NCBI RefSeq assembly: GCF_000482485.1
Contig: NZ_KI519439.1
Location: forward strand, 39,795-103,794
Direction: 5' to 3'
Length of the DNA stretch: 64,000 nucleotides
Source: Paucisalibacillus globulus DSM 18846
Lineage (GTDB): Bacteria > Bacillota > Bacilli > Bacillales > Amphibacillaceae
Part shown: one piece after another, positions 35,147-43,378 of the stretch
How positions within the stretch are numbered: the first letter of the stretch is position 1
How the letters are laid out: every line of letters starts with the position of its first letter
Translations under genes and position numbers: made by a program
Notes under the pieces: model-generated
What the model was told of the DNA's origin: nothing
Seen by the model: only the letters and a program-made list of their open reading frames with translations
Database searches by the model: none

Positions 35147-36307
35147 TCATTGCGAGTTAATATCCTTTAAGTGTTCAGAAATTCTATTGATTTCTATTTT
35201 AGTTAAATTTGAACTACAGGGAATGTTTAAGACTTGTTTATAGTAATAATTTGCTTTTTCGATTTGATAACCTTTTTCAGAGAGATATGGCTTTTGTTCA
35301 TGAATTAAACCCCAAATTGGTCTAGTTTGTATATTTCTTTTATTAAGTTCTTCCAATAGTTGGTCTCTATTAACACTATATTTGTTATCAATAACTATAG
35401 AATAAAACCAATAATTTGGCCTAGTTTTCTTATTAAACTCCAATAAAGATAATCCAGGAATTCCGTCAATAAGTTTTTTGTAATAAAAGTAGTTATTTGA
35501 TTTAGTCTCGATAAAAACTTCTAATTGTTCTAACTGTGCAACACCTAAAGCAGCTTGTAAATTAGTCATTCGATAGTTATATCCAACTTCATTATGTGTG
35601 TAGTGAAGTGAATCATCCTTTGCTTGGGTGGAAAGGTACTTAGCCCTACCTGCTAATGAACTATCTTTAGCCACCAGCATTCCACCTCCACCAGTAGTAA
35701 TAATCTTATTCCCGTTGAAAGAATAGACACCAAAGTCACCAATAGTTCCCGCAAATTTTCCTGAATACTTTCCAGATGTATATTTAGTTCCCAAAGCCTC
35801 TGTTGCATCTTCAATAATTTTTAAGTTATACACGTTCGCGATCTTCATTAGCTCTTCCATGTTAGCCATATTTCCAAATACGTGAACAATAACCAGTGCT
35901 TTAATTACTTTATTAGTCTTATTATTAACTAATCCACTATTGGTTAGTGAACATTCAGTTTTACAAAATTCTCTGAGTTTTGAGATGTTCATATTTAAAG
36001 AGTTATCACAATCCATGAAAACAGGACTTGCCCCTATATACTTCACAGGATTAACAGCAGCAATAAAAGTAAGAGTTGGAACTATTACTTCATGTTTATT
36101 CGTTACCCCTGCTAATTGTAAAGCAAGGTGTAAACCTGCAGTTCCACTTTGAACTGCAATAGCTTGTTCAATATTAAGATATCTAGCCATATCATTTTCA
36201 AAACGATCAATAAAACTTCCACCAGTAGATACCCATTCATCTTCAATTGCTTCTGTTACATACTTCAATTCATTACCTTTTAAGTTTGGTACGGATAAAG
36301 GAATCAT
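35147..36307 (-). CDS. legC: PLP-dependent sugar aminotransferase (LegC-like)
   Basis: A 386-residue DegT/DnrJ/EryC1/StrS aminotransferase. It has EDEWVSTGGSFIDRFE, SGTAGLHLALQL, EDATEALGTKY and FSFNGNKI-type text (VYSFNGNKIITTGGGG) containing the PLP lysine. It would add the 4-amino group to the LegB 4-keto product. AAGGGTG lies before the start; 13 bp separate it from ptmE. Confidence 0.88.
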   Translation of the reverse strand: MIPLSVPNLKGNELKYVTEAIEDEWVSTGGSFIDRFENDMARYLNIEQAIAVQSGTAGLHLALQLAGVTNKHEVIVPTLTFIAAVNPVKYIGASPVFMDCDNSLNMNISKLREFCKTECSLTNSGLVNNKTNKVIKALVIVHVFGNMANMEELMKIANVYNLKIIEDATEALGTKYTSGKYSGKFAGTIGDFGVYSFNGNKIITTGGGGMLVAKDSSLAGRAKYLSTQAKDDSLHYTHNEVGYNYRMTNLQAALGVAQLEQLEVFIETKSNNYFYYKKLIDGIPGLSLLEFNKKTRPNYWFYSIVIDNKYSVNRDQLLEELNKRNIQTRPIWGLIHEQKPYLSEKGYQIEKANYYYKQVLNIPCSSNLTKIEINRISEHLKDINSQ

Positions 36308-36319
36308 AAATTTTCACCC

Positions 36320-37300
36320 TTAAATATTATAAATATCTGTCTTATATTTTTCTAAATTGTTTCTAAGCCATTCGATTGTCTCAGCTAATCCTTTTTCAAG
36401 AGAGTATTCTGACTTCCAATTTGTTAATTTCTTAATTTTTTCATTTGAGCCTAATAGTCGATTAACCTCACTATTATCCGGGCGTAGACGTGTTTCTTCG
36501 GTTATTATATTTGCATTAGGATTAATTTGTCTAATCAGTTCATCGGCTAGCTCTCCTATTGAAATTTCTTGTTGAGTAGCAATATTTATTTCTTCACCAA
36601 TAGTCTTATCTGATTTAGCAATTTCAATAAATCCTTGTACAGTGTCTTTTACATAGTTAAAGTCCCTTGTTGGTGTTAATGAACCTAATTCTATTGATTC
36701 TTTTCCAGCGAGAAGTTGGGTAATAATCGTCGGTATAACTGCTCTTGCCGATTGCCTAGGACCATAGGTGTTAAATGGCCGTACAATAGAAAGTGGAGTA
36801 TTGAAACTTCTATAAAATGATTCTGCAATACGATCTGCACCGATTTTAGTGGCAGAGTATGGGGATTGCCCTTGAAATGGATGACTTTCATCAATAGGAA
36901 CGTATTGTGCAGTACCATACACTTCCGAAGTAGATGTAATTAATATCCTTTTCGTATCTAAATCACGTGCAGCTTGTAAGATATTTAATGTTCCTTTGAT
37001 ATTAGTGTCAACATAAGAGTCTGGTGAATGGTAACTAAAAGGTATTGCGATTAAAGCTGCTAAATGATAAACTTCATCAATATTCTTCATGGACTCTTTA
37101 ACTCCATTTGGATCACGTATATCTCCTGTGAATACTTCAACTTCACTTAATACTTTCTTTGAAAATGTATCTAGCCATCCCCATGAATTAAAAGAATTAT
37201 AATATGCAAAAGCTCTTACATTATGTCCATCTTGAACTAGTTTCTCTGTTAAGTGGGAACCTATAAAGCCATCTGCTCCAGTAACTAATATATTTGCCAT
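36320..37300 (-). CDS. legB: NAD-dependent 4,6-dehydratase (LegB-like)
   Basis: A 326-residue extended SDR. The cofactor loop is VTGADGFIGSHL, TSTSEVYGTAQYVPIDE contains the Thr and dehydratase signature, and YSATKIGAD gives the catalytic Tyr and Lys. It matches LegB (GlcNAc 4,6-dehydratase, retaining) better than PseB. First gene of the leftward six-gene operon; a GGAAGGA site precedes it. Confidence 0.88.
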   Translation of the reverse strand: MANILVTGADGFIGSHLTEKLVQDGHNVRAFAYYNSFNSWGWLDTFSKKVLSEVEVFTGDIRDPNGVKESMKNIDEVYHLAALIAIPFSYHSPDSYVDTNIKGTLNILQAARDLDTKRILITSTSEVYGTAQYVPIDESHPFQGQSPYSATKIGADRIAESFYRSFNTPLSIVRPFNTYGPRQSARAVIPTIITQLLAGKESIELGSLTPTRDFNYVKDTVQGFIEIAKSDKTIGEEINIATQQEISIGELADELIRQINPNANIITEETRLRPDNSEVNRLLGSNEKIKKLTNWKSEYSLEKGLAETIEWLRNNLEKYKTDIYNI

Positions 37301-38640
37301 ATTTATCGTAGTCCTTCCAAGTTATAAAAACTATTATAGTTAATTTATCGGTTATATTTTATTCTTCTTAAGAATTAGTGATATTTTTTAATACTGTTAT
37401 TTATATATACTAGCATATTTAGAGGCTTCCTAATCAATAGATACTTTTAACGGAGTTTCTTACCAAATATATAGGGATTGGTGGGAAAAAATCTAGTAGG
37501 TACATAATTTTAATTATATTCCTTATAGAAAAGGAAAAACAATACATTAGTAAGTATACTATTATTAGTTAACTACAATTAACTAAATGCTATCTCGAAT
37601 TATTCACTATTATTATTCATATTTACTCAACTTTTACACACATTTAATATAATTCAGGTGAAATATATGTAAAGGTACTTACTTTTTTACTTTAAGAAAG
37701 TATTAACTAGAATACATAAGCACCGTGTCTTCTACAATGAACTATGTTTGAAATAATTCACATAAAATATCAGATTAAAGAAACCTTAAAATGCAAAAAA
37801 ACCAGTGATAATTTGGTGAAACTCTAAGTGTAGAGCCTTCAGCGAAATATGATGAAATCTAAACCATATTTGAAGACAATTCATCGCTGGATAGTATAGT
37901 TGTTGGTTTAGATAATAATGTATTTTGACCTTGTGATGAGAATGAATCCTTCTAAAAAATTCTATATAAATACGGGTTTGGTTTGTTTATGAATTAATCA
38001 ATTGACTAAACTATAGCTTGAGTCGTTGGTGGAAATGATTGTATTGCATTTATATCTCACTATGAAATATGAGGACTTATGTTGATTGATCATTTCCCGC
38101 TTAAAAGAAGTAACGAAACATTTATATTTAGAAGTATATTTGGAAAAGGTTTTGTATTGGAGGTAAATAGAAATAGGGTTTAGATAAAATACATATACCA
38201 ATACTAGGTATCTTAATAGCTACTATTAAATTGTACAATTAATACAGTAGATGAGAATTTATGATAGTTTCAATATTTAAAGAAGAAACAAATATCTTAC
38301 GCTTGAGGAAAAAATAGAGAACAGATTAATTTGTTGTTTAGCACGATTGAACTGTTTTTTACCTTGTGCATTCAAAAATGCGGTTAGACCAGATGGAAGT
38401 CATTCAAAACTTGTAACTGGAATTGATTGCAGATTCAGACGTTTTTTGTCTCCTCCAATTATTAATTATTACTTCACACCTATCAAGTCTATAGCCACGG
38501 GGGCGGAGTCATTGGCACAAATCATAGCCGTGATAATAGATTTAGCACCTTCTATCCTCATGGTTCCATTATTATTTGTATTTTCCTCTTCACTTATCTC
38601 AATTTCGTACGATATTAATAGTAGGTCAAAAGTTACAATT
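37301..38640. other. 1.3-kb AT-rich stretch without convincing genes
   Basis: Between legB and the motAB riboswitch no frame has both a ribosome site and protein-like composition over a useful length. The leftward promoter of the leg operon must lie near 37320-37400. Some segments read like decayed coding sequence (for example plus strand 37860-38190, and minus strand 38470-38680) but are broken by stops. It may be the scar at the right edge of the glycosylation island. Confidence 0.5.
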
Positions 38641-38647
38641 AGAATTG

Positions 38648-38731
38648 AAAAAGGCAAACTTATTGAAAAGTAAGGACGCAAAGCTTTGGGTCTAAGGTTG
38701 AAAGGACTAGGATTGCCAGGCTGCCAATGAT
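38648..38731 (+). promoter_or_regulatory. c-di-GMP-I (GEMM) riboswitch upstream of motAB
   Basis: The core reads TATTGAAAAG, GGACGCAAAGC, GGGTCTAAGG and GCCAGGCTGCC. P1 is GGCA (38653-38656) with TGCC (38722-38725). The downstream GCCAA (38723-38727) can instead pair with TTGGC (38748-38752), which leads into the terminator stem. Ligand binding, which stabilises P1, should therefore free the terminator and switch motAB off. Confidence 0.92.
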
Positions 38732-38751
38732 AGATATAGATGTCTTGTTGG

Positions 38752-38780
38752 CTATTCTTTCGTAAGGATAGGCTTTTTTA
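38752..38780 (+). terminator. Riboswitch-controlled terminator before motA
   Basis: CTATTCTT pairs with AAGGATAG, followed by GCTTTTTT. It is the expression platform of the motAB riboswitch. Confidence 0.8.
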
Positions 38781-38801
38781 ATACAAATTGGAGGTCGACA
38801 A

Positions 38802-39590
38802 ATGGATAAAACATCATTAATTGGTATTATATTAGGATTACTTGCAGTCGGGGTAGGAATGGTTCTTAAAGGGGTTAGCCTTACCGCTCTTATTAACCCT
38901 GCTGCCATTTTAATCATATTAGCTGGAACGGTTGCGTCTGTTATGATTGCGTTTCCGTCAAGCACATTAAAAAAGATTCCAGCACTCTTTAAAATCCTTT
39001 TTACTGAAAAGAAAGAACAAACGGTTGAAGATTTAATCGGTCAGTTCTCAGAAATGGCGGATGTTGCACGAAAAGAGGGAATTCTATCTCTTGAAGCAAA
39101 AATAATTGATATTGAAGACCCATTTTTAGTTTCTGGTATACAAATGGCGGTTGATGGACAAACACCAGAGTTTATTCGAGATGTCATGCTAGAAAAAATA
39201 GAAGCGATGGAAAATCGCCATCAAGAAGGAGCAGCAATTTTCTCACAAGCTGGTACTTATGCACCGACACTTGGAGTGCTTGGTGCAGTTATAGGGTTGA
39301 TTGCAGCACTTGCAGATATGAGTGATATTACTGCACTTGGCCATGCAATATCAGCAGCCTTTGTTGCAACATTACTTGGAATTTTCACTGGGTATGTGTT
39401 ATGGCATCCATTTGCCAACAAGTTAAAACAGAAGTCAAAAAAAGAAGTTGAAATAAAAGAAATTATCATTGAAGGTGTTGTGTCCATTACAGCAGGGGAG
39501 TCTGCAAAGGTTGTGAAGGACAAGCTTAGCTCGTACTTAACGACGAAAGAGTTGGAGCGAATGAAGGAGCAGAACAATGCGGAAGAATAA
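38802..39590 (+). CDS. motA: Flagellar motor stator protein MotA
   Basis: A 262-residue stator subunit with four transmembrane segments (LIGIILGLLAVGVGMVL, ALINPAAILIILAGTVASVM, and the pair around 145-205). The cytoplasmic loop has RKEGILSLE and the conserved GTYAPTLGVLGAVIGLI. GGAGGTCG lies before the ATG. It overlaps motB by 14 bp. Controlled by the c-di-GMP riboswitch, so motor torque generation is placed under second-messenger control. Confidence 0.95.
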   Translation: MDKTSLIGIILGLLAVGVGMVLKGVSLTALINPAAILIILAGTVASVMIAFPSSTLKKIPALFKILFTEKKEQTVEDLIGQFSEMADVARKEGILSLEAKIIDIEDPFLVSGIQMAVDGQTPEFIRDVMLEKIEAMENRHQEGAAIFSQAGTYAPTLGVLGAVIGLIAALADMSDITALGHAISAAFVATLLGIFTGYVLWHPFANKLKQKSKKEVEIKEIIIEGVVSITAGESAKVVKDKLSSYLTTKELERMKEQNNAEE

Positions 39591-40344
39591 ACGAAAAAAA
39601 GATGACCATCATGTGGATGAGTCGTGGTTACTCCCCTACTCCGATCTATTAACTTTATTGGTGGCTTTGTTTATTGTACTTTTTGCAATGAGTGAAATTG
39701 ATGTTCAAAAGTATGATGAAATGTCTGCATTTTTTAAAAGTGAATTTTCAAGTGGAAATCAAGGTATTATGGAACACCCTATTCCCGTTCCAGATGTAGA
39801 AGAGCAAGAAGAAGAGAATGAAGAACAAGAAGAAGAAAAAAAGCCTGATGATGGACAAACGGAACTAATGAATTTGCAAGAGTTACAGAAAAAAATTGAT
39901 AACTACATTGTAGATAATAAACTCACGGAATCACTGGAGACTGGCTTATCGGATGAAGGACTAATGATATCCATAAAAAGTGATATTTCATTTGATTCGG
40001 GAAGTGCAGAGGTAAATCAAGATGGACGTGAGATAGCACAAGAGATTTCACATCTTCTCATTACGGATCCACCACATCACATCATTATAAGTGGCCATAC
40101 GGATGATGTGCCACAAAATAATTCACAATATGGATCGAACTGGGAATTAAGTGTAATGCGTGCTGTGAATTTTATGAGTCTTGTTTTAGACAATGATGGT
40201 CTCGATGCGGCTAAATTTAGTGCTAAAGGATATGGGGAACATCAACCAATTGTACCGAATAACAGTCTAGAAAACAGAGCAAAGAATCGAAGAGTAGAAG
40301 TTCTAATTTTGCCGAACTTTGATATTGGAGAACATGTAGAATAA
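39577..40344 (+). CDS. motB: Flagellar motor stator protein MotB
   Basis: A 255-residue stator subunit: one transmembrane helix with the ion-carrying Asp23 (in YSDLLTLLVALFIVLFAMSEID), a Glu-rich linker (about 65-85) and a C-terminal OmpA-like peptidoglycan-binding domain (ISGHTDDVPQNN, NRAKNRRVEVLIL). The helix has VAL and FAMSEID, closer to the sodium-type MotS of Bacillus than to the proton-type MotB. Coupling ion is therefore open. Confidence 0.93.
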   Translation: MRKNKRKKDDHHVDESWLLPYSDLLTLLVALFIVLFAMSEIDVQKYDEMSAFFKSEFSSGNQGIMEHPIPVPDVEEQEEENEEQEEEKKPDDGQTELMNLQELQKKIDNYIVDNKLTESLETGLSDEGLMISIKSDISFDSGSAEVNQDGREIAQEISHLLITDPPHHIIISGHTDDVPQNNSQYGSNWELSVMRAVNFMSLVLDNDGLDAAKFSAKGYGEHQPIVPNNSLENRAKNRRVEVLILPNFDIGEHVE

Positions 40345-40368
40345 AAAACATCTAGGAGGAAATTAACC

Positions 40369-42063
40369 ATGAAAAAGTTTTTTAATTTTAAAAGTATCCG
40401 AACTAAAATAATACTTGGATTCTCGACTGTTGTATTATTAGGTCTATTATTTTCTGGTTATGCAAATTACACATTAGCTAATATTACACAAGACATGGAA
40501 GAAATTTTAGATGAGCAGCTTCCATTACTTATTGCTGATGAAGAAATAGCTTTAAATATGACAAATCGAACAAGTTTACTTCGTGCCTATATTTTATACG
40601 AAGATGAACAATATAGGGATTTGTTTGAAGGTTCAATAGAGGAAAGTATTGCACTGGAAGAGGAATTATTGTCGTTAACTGAATCAGAGAAGACCAAAGA
40701 ATTAATCGCTAAGAAGTTTGAATGGGGAACACTAACAAATGAAGTTTTTGCTGCTTTTGATAGTGGAGATAGAGATACTGCACTTCAAATTATGCGAACG
40801 CAGGTTAGTCCATTAGAGACAGAGATTATTAATGGTTTCGAGGAAAATTCTGCGAACAGAGAGAAGTTAATTAATGAACTGGGACAAGAGGTCACAGAAA
40901 GTACCGTAAGCAGTGTTATCATTAGTAATGTACTTGGAATTCTAATGCTAGTATTAGGAATTATCATTGCAGTTATTATAGCTAAAGTAATTTCAAAACC
41001 GTTAAAACAGGTAATGGAGCGAATGAAACTAATTACCACAGGTGATCTAAGTCAAAAACCACTGGAGACTAAAGGACGAGATGAAATTAGTCAACTTGTT
41101 CGTGCTACAAATGAAATGAATGATAGTATGCGTGGATTATTATTTCAGATTCAATATGTCTCCGAAACGGTATCAAGTCAGAGTGAAGAGCTTACTCAAT
41201 CAACAAATGAAGTACGTACCGGTGCAGAACAAATTGCAATGACGATGGAAGAATTGGCTCACGGCACAGAAACACAGGCAAATAGTGCTGGAGATCTTTC
41301 TTCGGCAATGAGTTCATTTGTTGGGCAAGCACAAGAGGCAAATGAAAGTGGTGACCATATCGTTACGGATTCGAAAGATGTACTTCAATTAACAAATGAA
41401 GGTAGTAATTTGATGAAGATATCCACAACACAAATGCGTAGGATTGACCAGATTGTTCAAGATGCTGTTGGCAAAGTAGAAGGACTTGAAACTCATACGC
41501 AAAAAATTACTAATCTTGTATCGGTTATTAAAGATGTTTCGGATCAGACTAATTTACTTGCATTAAATGCTGCCATTGAAGCTGCAAGAGCAGGGGAACA
41601 GGGTAAAGGATTTGCAGTTGTTGCTGATGAAGTAAGAAAGTTAGCGGAACAGGTATCATTATCCGTAAATGATATTACTGAAATCGTAACAAGTATCCAA
41701 ATGGAATCAACCAATGTTTCTGAATCACTACAAGAAGGTTATAAAGAAGTTCAAATCGGTACAGAAAAGATTGAATCTACCGATGAGACATTCGGTAATA
41801 TTAGTCATGCGGTTTCCAATATGGTGGAAAGCATTGAAACGATAACGAATAATTTATCAAGTATTGCTGCTAGTAGTCAAGAGATAAATAGCTCTATTGA
41901 AGAAATTGCTGCCATATCGGAAGAGTCTGCTGCAGGTGTGGAACAAACGTCTGCCTCTGCACAACAAGTGAGTGGATCCATGGAAGAGGTTGCAGGAAGC
42001 TCAGAACAGTTGGCAACATTAGCAGAAGAATTAAATGGAGTCGTAAGTAAGTTTAAGCTATAA
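40369..42063 (+). CDS. Methyl-accepting chemotaxis protein
   Basis: A 564-residue chemoreceptor: transmembrane helix 1 at about 15-35, a helical extracellular sensor (about 36-180, 4HB-type with [14 protein letters not shown]), transmembrane helix 2 at about 182-205, a HAMP domain ([20 protein letters not shown]), and the signalling hairpin with the invariant tip [20 protein letters not shown]. There is no C-terminal CheR-binding pentapeptide. It lies 24 bp after motB with TAGGAGG before its ATG, so it is probably in the same c-di-GMP-controlled transcript. Signal unknown. Confidence 0.92.
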   Translation: MKKFFNFKSIRTKIILGFSTVVLLGLLFSGYANYTLANITQDMEEILDEQLPLLIADEEIALNMTNRTSLLRAYILYEDEQYRDLFEGSIEESIALEEELLSLTESEKTKELIAKKFEWGTLTNEVFAAFDSGDRDTALQIMRTQVSPLETEIINGFEENSANREKLINELGQEVTESTVSSVIISNVLGILMLVLGIIIAVIIAKVISKPLKQVMERMKLITTGDLSQKPLETKGRDEISQLVRATNEMNDSMRGLLFQIQYVSETVSSQSEELTQSTNEVRTGAEQIAMTMEELAHGTETQANSAGDLSSAMSSFVGQAQEANESGDHIVTDSKDVLQLTNEGSNLMKISTTQMRRIDQIVQDAVGKVEGLETHTQKITNLVSVIKDVSDQTNLLALNAAIEAARAGEQGKGFAVVADEVRKLAEQVSLSVNDITEIVTSIQMESTNVSESLQEGYKEVQIGTEKIESTDETFGNISHAVSNMVESIETITNNLSSIAASSQEINSSIEEIAAISEESAAGVEQTSASAQQVSGSMEEVAGSSEQLATLAEELNGVVSKFKL

Positions 42064-42287
42064 TTAATAAATAAGGTTGGAAAGCGCAAACCTTATTTCC
42101 ATATTTTAACCTATCAATTAGAAAACTTTCTATTGCTATTTTTGATAGAAATAGTTTACTATAATTAATAGGTGAAAAGTTATTGTAGGTCAGTTCAAAA
42201 ATTTGCTTTGGATCTAAGAGTTTTTAAGTGAGATGACGTACTAAAACTCTCACTGAATTAAAGTTTAATTTTATATAAGACAAATTG

Positions 42288-42366
42288 ATAAGGGCAAACT
42301 ATCTGAAAGGGTAGGACGCAAAGCTAAGGGTCTAAGGTTGAATAACTATGATCGCCTGGTTGCCAA
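42288..42366 (+). promoter_or_regulatory. c-di-GMP-I (GEMM) riboswitch upstream of the LuxR-type regulator
   Basis: The core reads ATCTGAAAGG, GGACGCAAAGC, GGGTCTAAGG and GCCTGGTTGCC. P1 is GGCAA (42293-42297) with TTGCC (42360-42364). GCCAAAAT (42362-42369) can alternatively pair with ATTTTGGC (42380-42387). These two pairings exclude each other, and the second also excludes the terminator at 42385-42407. This predicts a c-di-GMP OFF switch acting on transcription. Confidence 0.93.
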
Positions 42367-42384
42367 AATGGATTGAAATATTTT

Positions 42385-42412
42385 GGCTATTCTAATATAG
42401 AATAGCCTTTAA
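42385..42412 (+). terminator. Riboswitch-controlled terminator before the LuxR-type gene
   Basis: A perfect 10-bp stem GGCTATTCTA/TAGAATAGCC with a three-base loop, followed by a short TTTAATT run. Its 5' arm shares GGC with the antiterminator pairing. Confidence 0.85.
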
Positions 42413-42481
42413 TTATGGGATAATTCATATTGGCTATTTCTACCATTAATAAAAGAAAAAAATGGGATGGGAGAATCAGCT

Positions 42482-43114
42482 ATGTGTGAGATTACACTAA
42501 TTAAAGAGAAAGATTTAGTACGGGATATTATTGTAGAAAAACTAGAAGAAAGTTTACCAGAAAACACCTGGAAAGCTTTTGATTCTACGGAATTTAATGA
42601 ACTAAAAACTATAATTGCTAGTGACTTAGTTATCATCGATTTAAATACAAAAATTGATATTATTGGCACTATTAATTACTTTTTAGAAAAGAATTTACGT
42701 GTTGCTATATGGACATCCGATTTGACCAGTGACGTATTAGGTGAACTTTTCAGTTATGGTCTTCATGGGTATTTCTTTAATGGAATGGAATTAAGTGAAT
42801 TAGTATTTGCAACGAAGATGATGCTAAATGACCAGCAATATATTCATCCAAAGCTATCTACTGTACTATTACAGGATTATGTGAAGTTAACTCGTAAAGA
42901 GCCGTATAGACCAGTAGGAATTCTAACGGAACAAGAATGGAATGTTCTAGAGGAGCTTGGTAGAGGGTTGAATAATGGAAGTATTGCTAAGGAATTATAC
43001 ATTTCAACAAGAACCGTTAATAACCATGTAAGTTCCATATTGAAAAAGCTACATGTATCTGACCGTACCAATGCTGTCATAAAAGCAATAAAGAATAATT
43101 GGATAACATTATAA
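42482..43114 (+). CDS. LuxR/NarL-type regulator with degenerate receiver domain
   Basis: A 210-residue protein: an N-terminal receiver-like domain (1-120) and a C-terminal LuxR helix-turn-helix (147-205; LTEQEWNVLEELGRGLNNGSIAKELYIS, TVNNHVSSILKKLHVSDRTNA). The receiver keeps Asp53 and Thr78 but has Lys8-Glu9 in place of the acidic pair and Asn100 in place of the conserved Lys, so ordinary phosphorylation is doubtful. ATG 42482 is 9 bp after GGGAGA. It is under its own c-di-GMP riboswitch; target genes are not visible, but motility is a reasonable guess. Confidence 0.85.
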   Translation: MCEITLIKEKDLVRDIIVEKLEESLPENTWKAFDSTEFNELKTIIASDLVIIDLNTKIDIIGTINYFLEKNLRVAIWTSDLTSDVLGELFSYGLHGYFFNGMELSELVFATKMMLNDQQYIHPKLSTVLLQDYVKLTRKEPYRPVGILTEQEWNVLEELGRGLNNGSIAKELYISTRTVNNHVSSILKKLHVSDRTNAVIKAIKNNWITL

Positions 43115-43117
43115 TTA

Positions 43118-43169
43118 AAAGGGTTTAGACTCTCTGTGAGAAAAATTCACGGATTGGCTAAACCCTTTC
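43118..43169 (+). terminator. Terminator after the LuxR-type gene
   Basis: AAAGGGTTTAG pairs with CTAAACCCTTT, with TTTTA shortly after. Confidence 0.85.
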
Positions 43170-43238
43170 ACTTTTAATAAACAGAGCTAAAATAACTAAA
43201 TCTTTAGAACTAATAATCAGAAAATACTAAATAAACTG

Positions 43239-43266
43239 TTGAATTTTGATGAAAAACACGTATACT
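43239..43266 (+). promoter_or_regulatory. Sigma-A promoter of the TRAP operon
   Basis: TTGAAT at 43239-43244 and TATACT at 43261-43266, spacer 16 bp. It lies 113 bp before the binding-protein start. Confidence 0.6.
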
Positions 43267-43327
43267 AGATAGTAAGCTTTCTATCGTTTCGTTCATGACA
43301 TACAAAAGGGGAAATACATAGAGTTAA

Positions 43328-43343
43328 ATGAAAACGTTATCAA
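43328..43343 (+). promoter_or_regulatory. Catabolite-responsive element (CcpA site)
   Basis: ATGAAAACGTTATCAA fits the cre consensus WTGNAANCGNWNNCAW completely. It lies about 60 bp downstream of the promoter -10, a position where CcpA acts as a roadblock, so the TRAP transporter is predicted to be glucose-repressed. Confidence 0.75.
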
Positions 43344-43378
43344 TGAAAGCTAATACTACATAAAAAAGGGGTATGTAC

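Noticed and set aside
31263-37300. Pseudaminic or sialic acid pathway instead of legionaminic acid
   Set aside because: The dehydratase resembles LegB, not PseB, and the CBS-nucleotidyltransferase resembles PtmE, which belongs to the GDP-sugar legionaminic route.
37860-38190. Protein-like stretch (VVGGNDCIAFISHYE, LKRSNETFIFRS) suggesting a decayed gene
   Set aside because: About seven stops in 95 codons is no better than chance for this base composition, and no family was recognised.
38347-38673. A 108-codon plus-strand frame and an opposing 70-codon minus-strand frame before the motAB riboswitch
   Set aside because: Neither has a ribosome site or a recognisable domain, the plus frame runs into the riboswitch, and both are within AT-rich DNA with many stops in neighbouring frames.
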